From the NCBI GenBank assembly GCA_012974475.1, contig JAAXQD010000015.1, positions 1 to 5,511 of the forward strand: a DNA stretch of 5,511 bases, in the 5' to 3' direction. Source of the DNA: Desulfobacterales bacterium (GTDB lineage Bacteria > Desulfobacterota > Desulfobacteria > Desulfobacterales > UBA11574). Made by a program: the position numbers and the translations under genes. Positions 1 to 4,949 of this stretch are shown one piece after another (the stretch's first letter is position 1; each line of letters opens with the position of its first letter). Below the pieces are notes generated by a model. That model saw nothing but the letters and a program-made list of their open reading frames with translations, had not been told where the DNA came from and did not search any database.

Positions 1-19
1 AGATGTGTATAAGAGACAG
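1..19 (+). other. Nextera/Tn5 mosaic-end adapter remnant (sequencing artefact)
   Basis: Bases 1-19 read AGATGTGTATAAGAGACAG, an exact match to the Tn5 mosaic end carried by Illumina Nextera transposase adapters. It sits at the very first base of the window, as expected for an untrimmed read end built into a contig edge. Read from the GTG at position 5 it encodes MYKRQ, a well-known contaminating N-terminus in predicted proteins. Genuine sequence starts at about base 20. Confidence 0.97.
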
Positions 20-685
20 ACATCCAACTACAATAAAAGGACCGAACAAAATGTCGTGGATTCCGACGGAACGCTGATTATATCCCACGGCAAACTCACC
101 GGCGGGTCGGACTATACCCGGGAGATGGCCCTCTTTCATAACCGGCCTTGGCTTCACATTGACTTAAACAAGACCAATTCCTTTCAAGCCGCTGGGAAGA
201 TCAAATCGTGGATCATTGAAAATAACATCGAGGTTTTGAATGTCGCAGGCCCCAGAGCCAGCAAAGATCCGTTGATATATCAGGCCACAGCCGATATTCT
301 TGAAACGGTTTTCTACCTGGATCTTATCGATGACACCCTACACGAATCTTTGTCCGTTACCCCCCGACGACAGGCTGAAATGGAAAAAGAAAACCTGCCC
401 CAAACCGTTGAGGAAGCGGCCGACAAACTTCTTTCAAAACTGTCTTTACGAGATAAAACCATGATCGCAAATATTCCCGAAGACAATTTGATCGATCTTT
501 ATAAGTCGCTCCAGAACAATATTCAAAACGAAGTCCGTTTTTGGCTCAACAATGAATCGCTGATGGAGTCGTGTCGTTCCCTGTCCGGAGATAAAATTTT
601 GAGTGAACATCGTGCGTCTTTAACGATCATTAAAACATTGTGGGACAAGCTGCAAAAAACCAACGTACTGAAAATTGTGCGGTAG
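20..685 (+). CDS. YpsA-like SLOG / putative molybdenum carrier protein with DUF6794-like C-terminus, 5'-truncated
   Basis: The 3' part of a gene whose beginning lies off the contig: 221 residues plus a TAG stop. Residues 1-95 of the fragment match the second half of the putative molybdenum carrier family (a YpsA-related SLOG Rossmann-like fold). Visible are the DSDGTLIISHG strand-loop (14-24), a TGGS nucleotide- or ligand-loop motif (27-30), LHIDLNK (45-51) and LNVAGPRASKDP (73-84). The family's N-terminal GGQTGAD-type motif, roughly 50-60 residues, is missing. From LPQTVEEA (126-133) to the end is an alpha-helical domain like DUF6794 (helices around SLRDKTMIANIPEDNLIDLY, then an ESCR segment and a final helix with TLWDKL). 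The MYKRQ start is adapter-derived and false. SLOG proteins are thought to bind nucleotide-type ligands; the molybdenum role is only a family name. A T-rich tract follows the stop, without a clear hairpin. Domain calls are from memory of the families. Confidence 0.85.
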   Translation, partial: TSNYNKRTEQNVVDSDGTLIISHGKLTGGSDYTREMALFHNRPWLHIDLNKTNSFQAAGKIKSWIIENNIEVLNVAGPRASKDPLIYQATADILETVFYLDLIDDTLHESLSVTPRRQAEMEKENLPQTVEEAADKLLSKLSLRDKTMIANIPEDNLIDLYKSLQNNIQNEVRFWLNNESLMESCRSLSGDKILSEHRASLTIIKTLWDKLQKTNVLKIVR

Positions 686-902
686 TTTTTTTTCTCGTTT
701 TTCAATAAGATCTATGGATATAAGTTAGGGGATTCGCCCCAATTGGAATGATGGGGTTAAGGAATTTTTAACAATTTATATTTATTTCCGCTCTTATTCC
801 CAATATCCCAGCATTCCATTCTTCCATACTGGTGGCACGAACAAAGTTTCATTAGAAGAATAGTGAATTCGAAAAGTTGTAGAATCTTAGAGATATTGAA
901 CT
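686..902. other. Intergenic region with GGAAT/ATTCC repeats
   Basis: This 217-base gap holds no credible gene. It starts with a T-rich stretch (686-710) that could help end transcription of the preceding gene, although I see no good stem. A small hairpin, GGGG-ATTCG-CCCC, lies at 728-740. The arms TGGAATG (744-750) and CATTCCA (812-818) are complementary, and further GGAAT/ATTCC copies lie between and beside them (761-765, 797-800). No convincing promoter for the downstream phosphatase was recognised. Confidence 0.4.
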
Positions 903-1355
903 ATGTTACACATCGTTTTTATATGTACTGGGAACATATGTCGGAGCCCGATGGCAGAAGGTCTTATGCGACATAAATGGCGCGAAATGGGCCGTAACGA
1001 CCTGAAGGTTTCATCCATGGGCATTTACGGGTTGAATGATATTCCGGCAACCGAATATGCTCAAAAAGTCTGTAAAGAAACTGGTTTTGATATTTCATCA
1101 CACAGGGCGCGATCTCTGGTGGGAGAGGAGTTGCAAAAGGCAGACCTGATTCTATGCATGGAACCTGTTCATAAAAAATTCGTAACGACCTTTTTCCCCT
1201 GGCTTCGCAAAAAGGTTTTTCTTCTAGGCGCCTGGCCGGGGAAGGGAACCCGCAAACGCACCATTGTAGATCCCATGGGCGGATCATACAAAAAGTATCA
1301 GCAAATATTCGGCATCATTGACACCCATATCCAACGAATTATCCCCCTGCTGTAG
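903..1355 (+). CDS. Low-molecular-weight protein tyrosine phosphatase
   Basis: A complete 150-aa cytoplasmic phosphatase of the LMW-PTP family (also the fold of arsenate reductase ArsC). The P-loop is right at the N-terminus: C8-TGNIC-R14-S15, fitting CX5R(S/T), where Cys8 is the nucleophile and Arg14 binds phosphate. The general acid is Asp123 in a DPMGG loop (123-127), where the family usually has DP followed by Y, F or a small residue. The central GLNDIPATEYA (43-53) and GFDISSHRAR (61-70) segments match the conserved G.pA..A and G.d.s.H.ar motifs. Length is typical. The ATG at 903 leaves Cys8 at its usual place; the ribosome site is weak (only a GAGA about 12 bases upstream). Bacterial members dephosphorylate tyrosine kinases in polysaccharide export or act in stress responses, but no kinase or exopolysaccharide gene is visible here, so the substrate is unknown. 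MGIYG replaces the common SAGT segment, which is ordinary variation. Confidence 0.93.
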   Translation: MLHIVFICTGNICRSPMAEGLMRHKWREMGRNDLKVSSMGIYGLNDIPATEYAQKVCKETGFDISSHRARSLVGEELQKADLILCMEPVHKKFVTTFFPWLRKKVFLLGAWPGKGTRKRTIVDPMGGSYKKYQQIFGIIDTHIQRIIPLL

Positions 1356-1646
1356 ACAAGATCCACGAACCCGATCGGCTGGAAACGACGATCAATATTC
1401 AGCAATGCAGGATTCCGAAAGCTGAACGCATAGAGCCGTTCCCAAAAATATGTTCCGATTTATCCGCCTCTGGCGAGATTGAATTGCTTGCGGTCTCAAT
1501 TTCTATAAGCCGGAGGCTAAAACGGAATGTTATTCTGAGAAAGGCTGTAGGACACCCGCACCCGGAATCCATACACCTCTGAAAGCCGGTTTTTTTTGGA
1601 CACCGATTTTTTTACTCATTTTGAGGTGCAATGGTTTCCCTCCCCA
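1356..1646. other. Non-coding gap with several small hairpins
   Basis: This 291-base stretch lies between two convergent genes and has no convincing coding sequence. It contains a run of short perfect stems: CGCC-TCT-GGCG (1465-1475), ATTGA/TCAAT (1478-1482 with 1496-1500) and AGCC-GGA-GGCT (1508-1518). There is also a 7-base direct repeat GGACACC (1550-1556 and 1598-1604) and two T tracts (about 1590-1597 and 1607-1613). It could be a dispersed intergenic repeat, a structured RNA or decayed sequence. No standard terminator for either flanking gene is clear. Confidence 0.35.
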
Positions 1647-1868
1647 TCAACCGATGGCAGATGGCTTGCAGAGATGGCCCTCTTCCATGGCCACGCGGCC
1701 GCAACCCCCACAGACATATTTCATGGCGCCTAGTTTATCTTTGCACATATGGCCGGTATCCACACTGGGGGTTCCGCAAAAACTGCAACCGGACGTATCT
1801 CCGCAGGGATTGCACAAATGTCCAGGTTCGTCTGCTACTGCTCCACAATTCTTACAGGTATATGCCAT
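1647..1868 (-). CDS. Small Cys-rich protein with three CxxC-x8-HxC modules
   Basis: A complete 73-aa protein made almost wholly of three copies of one metal-binding pattern. Module 1 uses C5, C8, H17 and C19; module 2 uses C28, C31, H40 and C42; module 3 uses C53, C56, H65 and C67. In each, the second Cys and the His are nine residues apart and the HxC part reads GH(L/M)C. An extra C22 lies between modules 1 and 2. Each C2HC set could bind one zinc ion (or iron), giving three zinc-knuckle-like units. There is no signal peptide or membrane segment, so a cytoplasmic protein is expected. The ATG at 1868 has a strong Shine-Dalgarno (GAGGAGG, 6 bases upstream) and the stop is TGA. It lies 52 bases after the 82-aa gene and is probably co-transcribed. 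I recall similar uncharacterised proteins in Desulfobacterales but no function. Role (nucleic-acid, protein or metal binding) is unknown. Confidence 0.88.
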   Translation of the reverse strand: MAYTCKNCGAVADEPGHLCNPCGDTSGCSFCGTPSVDTGHMCKDKLGAMKYVCGGCGRVAMEEGHLCKPSAIG

Positions 1869-1920
1869 GGTTCTCCTCCTCGTTCTATGTAATAATCGAT
1901 GGTTTTCACCATATCTGTCA

Positions 1921-2169
1921 CTATAATAATTTTATGTTATCTTTGAGCTGCGCAATTTCAATTCCCAAACCGACACATTGCTTCCCTTCCAAACACAATT
2001 CAGCGTCACCGTCTTCGAGAAACGTTTTTAGCTCGTGATGATCCTTTTTGAGGTCTACGACCCACGTTTGTTGTTCTTCATCATAATCAACGTTTACGTC
2101 GATTCCGCATTCTCCGATATCCGGATATAATTCTATGATTTTTTTACACAATTCATTTTTATTATACAT
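1921..2169 (-). CDS. Conserved hypothetical 82-aa protein
   Basis: A small, acidic, soluble protein that I do not recognise as a named domain. It begins MYNKNELCKKI and contains an IGECGIDVNVDYD segment (18-30), a strand with TWVVDLKKDHHELKTFL (35-51) and a Cys pair near the end (C59, C65), with other Cys at 8 and 21. The pattern suggests a small alpha/beta fold, with no signal peptide or transmembrane helix. The ATG at 2169 is well supported by AAAGGAG about 9 bases upstream; the stop is TAG. It is the first gene of a likely two-gene unit with the three-module Cys-rich protein 52 bases downstream. A sigma70-like promoter (TTGACT-16-TATGTT) lies about 52 bases upstream. Clean start signals and protein-like composition argue it is real; the function is unknown. 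Confidence 0.83.
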   Translation of the reverse strand: MYNKNELCKKIIELYPDIGECGIDVNVDYDEEQQTWVVDLKKDHHELKTFLEDGDAELCLEGKQCVGLGIEIAQLKDNIKLL

Positions 2170-2220
2170 GATTCAGCACTCCTTTTTTCGTATGGGTCAA
2201 AAAATCTTATTTATTAATTT

Positions 2221-2248
2221 AACATAATGCAGACTGTGACTAAGTCAA
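2221..2248 (-). promoter_or_regulatory. Putative sigma70 promoter for the 82-aa/73-aa gene pair
   Basis: On the minus strand TTGACT (2248-2243) and TATGTT (2226-2221) are separated by 16 bases, close to the sigma70 consensus. The transcript would start near 2214, leaving a leader of about 45 bases before the ATG at 2169. A perfect palindrome overlaps the -35 element. This is a pattern call only. Confidence 0.5.
2237..2247. promoter_or_regulatory. 11-base palindrome TGACTAAGTCA overlapping a -35 element
   Basis: The sequence is TGACT-A-AGTCA, with two 5-base arms that are perfect inverted repeats around one central base. It covers most of the -35 hexamer of the putative minus-strand promoter, in the shared region between divergent genes, so a dimeric regulator bound here could block that promoter. 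No regulator gene is visible in the window. A chance occurrence is possible. Confidence 0.35.
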
Positions 2249-2311
2249 ATTTATAATATTTCACAAATTTTTTGATATACTTGATCTGGCGCGATCTCGA
2301 TTTCACAAGAC

Positions 2312-2339
2312 TTTACAACGACACCATCGTAGTTATTTT
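2312..2339 (+). promoter_or_regulatory. Putative sigma70 promoter for the universal stress protein gene
   Basis: TTTACA (2312-2317) and TATTTT (2334-2339) are 16 bases apart, a reasonable sigma70-like pair. The transcript would begin near 2346, leaving a leader of about 54 bases before the ATG at 2400. The call is moderate because the region is A+T-rich and such matches arise easily. Confidence 0.38.
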
Positions 2340-2399
2340 AGTTGGAAGGTTTTGTGTTTTAAATCGTTCCCAGGTGATTTTTTGCAAAGGAGGCTTATC

Positions 2400-2882
2400 A
2401 TGGAAACAAACGAAACTGGGATAAAGGTAAAAAAGGTCCTGTGGCCAACGGATTTTTCAAGCAGCGCAAAAAAAGCTTTGCCTTATATTACATCCCTGAC
2501 CATGCAATACGGTGCGGAGATTCACGTGCTTTACGTTATCGAAGATATTGCACATCACGAATCGTGGTACGGAGAATTTGACAGAACCCACATCGACAAA
2601 CTGATGCAATGGTCGAACAAATCGGCCGAAAAACGTCTCGATCAGATTTGTGGAAGGTATCTGGAAGGGTGTCCACTGTACATAAAGCATATTGCCGTCG
2701 GCGATCCGGCCCAAGAAATTTTGAAGCTTATCGACAAAGAAAAGATCGACTTGGTGATTATGGCAAGCCATGGAGAAAAGGGCCATTTTCGCTTTGGAAG
2801 TGTCACTGAAAAGGTGTTGAAAAATTCTTCGGTACCCGTGACGACGATTCCCGTAGACCTGAAGAAAACCAGCGATTCGTAG
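2400..2882 (+). CDS. Universal stress protein, UspA family
   Basis: A single-domain 160-aa UspA protein. The N-terminal strand and ATP-loop residue are in KKVLWPTDFS (11-20, Asp18), followed by SSSAKKALPYI; AEIHVLYVIEDI (39-50) is the second strand. GDPAQEIL (101-108), DLVIMASHG (117-125) and GSVTEKVLKNSSVPVTTIP (133-151) are classic Usp motifs. ATP-binding Usps have G-2x-G-9x-G(S/T). Here the first Gly is Ala122 and only seven residues separate Gly125 from Gly133-Ser134, so the nucleotide loop is shortened by two. I recall this loop type in other deltaproteobacterial Usps. The chosen ATG at 2400 has AAGGAGG six bases upstream; an in-frame TTG at 2352 would add 16 residues but lacks comparable support. 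Usps are usually cytoplasmic dimers induced by starvation, redox or respiratory stress. The gene is transcribed away from the two small minus-strand genes and towards the ferritin gene. Confidence 0.94.
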   Translation: METNETGIKVKKVLWPTDFSSSAKKALPYITSLTMQYGAEIHVLYVIEDIAHHESWYGEFDRTHIDKLMQWSNKSAEKRLDQICGRYLEGCPLYIKHIAVGDPAQEILKLIDKEKIDLVIMASHGEKGHFRFGSVTEKVLKNSSVPVTTIPVDLKKTSDS

Positions 2883-2932
2883 ACGTCCAGGTGTCTGTTT
2901 GTTTGGCTGTTATTTTGAAGACAGGGTTCAGA

Positions 2933-3436
2933 TTAAAAGGGCCAGAATTGATTGTCGAACCAAATTTTTTCCCTCAAAGCTTTGTCGATATCCAAAAGCA
3001 GGCCGAGATGCTCCCGTTCCCAGCGCGCCAGCCATTTATATAAGGCTTTGGCTTCGGGGTCCGATGTGGTTTCAGCACTTTCCGAGTAAAGCTTGACGGC
3101 GTGTTCCTCCATGGATATCGCTGCGGAGATGGCTGCGGCTTCAAAACCGGCGGCGGAGATTTTCTCCTTAATTTCACGGGTTAAAACATTTGATGCCACA
3201 CGGCTGCTGTCTGATTCCTTGTAATTGCCGGGAATGAATTTCTTTTCTTTACCATAAGCCTTGAACTGTTCGGAGAGCAAATCTATATGATTCTGTTCTT
3301 CGGCGGCCATGGTTTCAAAAACATCCCTCACACCTTTGCTTTCGGTTTTTTCTGCAACCTTCCGATAAAAGGCTTTGCCTCTTCTTTCGAGCAGAATCGC
3401 CTGCTTCAATATCTCAAGGCTCGTATTTTGTTTCAC
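2933..3436 (-). CDS. Rubrerythrin-like ferritin-family diiron protein (no rubredoxin domain)
   Basis: A complete 167-aa four-helix-bundle protein. Both halves of the diiron site are visible: E17 in helix 1 (AILLERRGKAFY), E47-xx-H50 in helix 2 (EEQNH), E110 in helix 3 (AISMEEHAVKLY) and E140-xx-H143 in helix 4 (WEREH). The two halves have the internal repeat typical of rubrerythrin/ferritin-like domains. There is no C-terminal CxxC rubredoxin module; the protein ends in an aromatic tail (IWFDNQFWPF). Relatives reduce peroxide or store and oxidise iron in anaerobes; lacking rubredoxin, it would need another electron donor. Translation starts at a GTG (3436-3434) with AAGGAG six bases upstream, and stops at TAA. 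It is the last of three same-strand genes and converges with the universal stress gene, with 50 bases between their stops and no clear terminator. Repeats lie 49-84 bases upstream of its start. Confidence 0.92.
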   Translation of the reverse strand: MKQNTSLEILKQAILLERRGKAFYRKVAEKTESKGVRDVFETMAAEEQNHIDLLSEQFKAYGKEKKFIPGNYKESDSSRVASNVLTREIKEKISAAGFEAAAISAAISMEEHAVKLYSESAETTSDPEAKALYKWLARWEREHLGLLLDIDKALREKIWFDNQFWPF

Positions 3437-3484
3437 GGAATACTCCTTTTAACGCCTGTTAATGCAAGCAGTTACATTCAAATA

Positions 3485-3519
3485 TATTCTTTTGAGAATA
3501 AATCGACCATGTTCTCAAA
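3485..3519. repeat. Overlapping inverted repeats upstream of the ferritin-like gene
   Basis: Two perfect inverted repeats share a half-site. TATTCT (3485-3490) pairs with AGAATA (3495-3500) across a 4-base loop. TTTGAGAA (3491-3498) pairs with TTCTCAAA (3512-3519) across 13 bases. They sit in the 85-base gap between the Cys-rich gene (stop at 3522) and the ferritin start (3436). No T tract follows on the minus strand, so an ordinary terminator is unlikely; an operator or an alternative mRNA fold fits better. Confidence 0.45.
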
Positions 3520-3521
3520 CA

Positions 3522-3785
3522 TCAGCATTTGAACGGATAAAAGTGGTGAAAACAGTAACCCTCAGGGTCCCCATATTGCAGTTCCGTATCGATCATACAC
3601 TGTCCGATGGTCTGTTTGGAAACTTCTTCGTAATCCGGTCGTTCTTGTTCATCATTTTTGCATGCCATACATATTGCCTGGTGATCATAAACAGAAAGAA
3701 TTCTCAGATCCTTTGGATCTAATTTATGGTCACACCGATAACAATGCGTGGCACAAGAAAGTTTTTCCGCCCAATCGTCTTTCAT
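3522..3785 (-). CDS. Cysteine-rich hypothetical protein, 87 aa, zinc-ribbon-like
   Basis: A small soluble protein with eight cysteines. The N-terminal half holds two CxxC pairs, C15-YR-C18 and C39-MA-C42, spaced like a zinc ribbon (a DksA/TraR-like or rubredoxin-like knuckle), with C11 nearby. The C-terminal half has RPDYEEVSKQTIGQC (49-63), then GYCFHHFYPFKC (76-87), with C63, C78, C87 and a His pair. The gene is convincing: an ATG at 3785, a strong Shine-Dalgarno (GGGAGGT, only 3 bases from the ATG, a little close) and a TGA stop. It is the middle of three same-strand genes, 84 bases after the thioesterase and 85 before the ferritin, with no clear promoter of its own, so co-transcription is possible. 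I do not recognise a named domain. Zinc or iron-sulfur binding is inferred only from the Cys pattern. Confidence 0.83.
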   Translation of the reverse strand: MKDDWAEKLSCATHCYRCDHKLDPKDLRILSVYDHQAICMACKNDEQERPDYEEVSKQTIGQCMIDTELQYGDPEGYCFHHFYPFKC

Positions 3786-3869
3786 TTTACCTCCCGTCTT
3801 TTGATGGAAGAAAAGTTGTCCGGCCGATTCGATTCCAACCCGTCAATCTATAACGATACCCAAGCTGCT

Positions 3870-4376
3870 TCAGCCAATGGGTTCGGAACCCAGCGTGTCT
3901 TGAAAGGCAATATTTTTGATTTTTTTGTCTTTTGCCATTTTAAAGGTTGAAGTGAACGCCAGAACGGATCTTTCCTCTTCATTATATACAGTGGCCTGAC
4001 CGTGTAATATATTTTCTTTTTGATTCGTAATTCTTGCTCGGGCGGTAACAATGCCTTGTTTGACCGGATAGAGAAACTTCGTTTCCAAAGAAATCGTGGC
4101 AAAATGAGTCTGAGGATCGATGACGCTCTTGATGGCCATGACAACCGCGGTATCCGCTAAACTCACCAAAGCACCGCCGTGCATTAGCCCGGCGCCTTGA
4201 GCAAAATCGACAAAGAAAGGCATGGTCAATGTTGCCCGGCCCTCGCTGGCCTCGACGATTTTCATATTGAGCAGTCTCTCGAACGGTGCACAGCTAATCC
4301 AGCTTTCCATTTCAAATTTGTGCGGCCCGGTCAAATGTTCCGTATTTTCCACTTCGGGTTTTATTTGATTGTCCAA
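3870..4376 (-). CDS. PaaI-type hotdog-fold thioesterase
   Basis: A 168-aa single hotdog domain of the PaaI/YbgC-like acyl-CoA thioesterase superfamily. The signature is GLMHGGALVSLADTAV (63-78), with His66-Gly67-Gly68 and the catalytic-type acid Asp75 on the central helix. The N-terminal WISCAPFERLLNM and the later THFATISLETKFLYPV (90-105) and TARARI (111-116) strands complete the fold. Members hydrolyse acyl-CoA or aromatic thioesters in the cytoplasm, usually as tetramers; the substrate cannot be told from sequence. The best start is a TTG at 4376 with AAGGA eight bases upstream; an in-frame TGA 21 bases (seven codons) further up rules out a much longer form. Met23 is an alternative start without a ribosome site. 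A good sigma70-like promoter lies about 30 bases upstream. It heads a possible three-gene transcript with the Cys-rich and ferritin genes. Confidence 0.9.
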   Translation of the reverse strand: MDNQIKPEVENTEHLTGPHKFEMESWISCAPFERLLNMKIVEASEGRATLTMPFFVDFAQGAGLMHGGALVSLADTAVVMAIKSVIDPQTHFATISLETKFLYPVKQGIVTARARITNQKENILHGQATVYNEEERSVLAFTSTFKMAKDKKIKNIAFQDTLGSEPIG

Positions 4377-4406
4377 AACATCGATCCTTGTTGCCGATCA
4401 GGTTTT

Positions 4407-4435
4407 TTAATACTCCGTCCCCTGGTGTGTGTAAA
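4407..4435 (-). promoter_or_regulatory. Putative sigma70 promoter for the thioesterase gene
   Basis: On the minus strand TTTACA (4435-4430) and TATTAA (4412-4407) are exactly 17 bases apart, among the best promoter-like pairs in the window. Transcription would begin near 4400, giving a leader of about 24 bases that carries AAGGA before the TTG start at 4376. This supports that unusual start codon. Confidence 0.55.
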
Positions 4436-4508
4436 GCGGAGATCCTGTCTCAACGGGGCGGCGGGAAATTTTATTGCGGAAAGGCAATCATTGTATTTTA
4501 GTCCATGG

Positions 4509-4527
4509 AGGTTATGCTGTCTAACCT
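4509..4527. other. Small hairpin between the 111-aa gene and the thioesterase
   Basis: AGGTTA (4509-4514) and TAACCT (4522-4527) form a perfect 6-base stem around a 7-base loop, extendable by two G-T wobble pairs. It lies about 87 bases past the stop of the 111-aa gene. No T tract follows on the minus strand, so it is a weak terminator candidate at best. I see no gene in the rest of 4377-4613. Confidence 0.25.
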
Positions 4528-4613
4528 TTAAAAAACCCGGATTTTTGCTTGGATGCCATTTTAGATCCTTTGTTGCTTACGGAGAGATAGTGGTCGAGAC
4601 GCACCGACCGTCA

Positions 4614-4949
4614 TTATTTTTTTCTTCTTGTTGCCGCAATCTTTAACGTCACCTGATTCCCGTTTTGCCAGGGCCAAAACATCGCAACAACCATCATATC
4701 ATCGTAATTTTTTTGAAACAATGTCTGATTAAAAAAAATGCCCCCAAAGGCATCTGCAACCTTTTTATGATTTTTTGACGGCTCCAATCCGGATGGCTTT
4801 ACGGCAGGCCCTAAAGAATCTTCTAAAATTTTACGCCAATGATCCAACTGTTCAGTAAAAAAAACAATCTCGGCATACGCATCGTTGATGCATCGTTTTT
4901 CAAAAATCTTTAAATTTCCAAATTTTTCGGTAATCTCTTGTATTTTCAT
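4614..4949 (-). CDS. Conserved hypothetical protein, 111 aa
   Basis: A soluble protein with a helical N-terminus (KIQEITEKFGNLKIFEKR), then AYAEIVFFTEQLDHWRKILEDSLGPAVKPSG (24-54), a GGIFFNQTLF segment (69-78) and a conserved-looking strand MMVVAMFWPWQNGNQVTLKIAA (85-106). The AEIVFF and MVVAMFWPW stretches are too long to be chance composition and look like core beta strands; there is no signal peptide or transmembrane helix. I recall similar unnamed Desulfobacterales proteins but cannot assign a function. Its ATG (4949) has no Shine-Dalgarno but overlaps the stop of the 59-aa ORF just upstream in an ATGA arrangement, so translation is probably coupled. An in-frame TGA three codons upstream excludes a longer form. 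It stops at TAA, and no terminator is evident. Confidence 0.78.
   Translation of the reverse strand: MKIQEITEKFGNLKIFEKRCINDAYAEIVFFTEQLDHWRKILEDSLGPAVKPSGLEPSKNHKKVADAFGGIFFNQTLFQKNYDDMMVVAMFWPWQNGNQVTLKIAATRRKK

Noticed and set aside
523..705. Open frame of about 60 codons on the minus strand inside the SLOG gene
   Set aside because: It lies antisense to a strongly protein-like sequence, has no recognisable domain and no supported ribosome site; a shadow frame.
964..1287. Minus-strand open frame of 107 codons inside the phosphatase gene
   Set aside because: The plus strand carries the full CX5R phosphatase signature, and the antisense frame shows no family motif.
1530..1619. Possible 29-aa minus-strand ORF starting MSKKIGVQKK
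   Set aside because: It has a plausible start and composition but no ribosome site within range of the ATG, no recognisable family and very short length; coding status cannot be supported.
1621..2038. Two overlapping plus-strand open frames of 101 and 135 codons
   Set aside because: They lie opposite the two small minus-strand genes, which have clear ribosome sites and the repeated Cys/His pattern. The plus frames have no domain or start signal.
2352..2399. TTG start adding 16 residues to the universal stress protein
   Set aside because: The ATG at 2400 has AAGGAGG at ideal spacing and fits the family N-terminus.
2883..2932. Terminator between the convergent stress-protein and ferritin genes
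   Set aside because: Only a 5-base TGTCT/AGACA pair with a long spacer is present, without a T tract.
3848..4144. Other minus-strand frame of 98 codons within the thioesterase
   Set aside because: It is out of frame with the intact hotdog domain carrying HGG and the catalytic Asp; a shadow frame.
4197..4646. Plus-strand open frame of 149 codons across the thioesterase start
   Set aside because: It overlaps the thioesterase coding region and its promoter in antisense, with no domain and no ribosome site.
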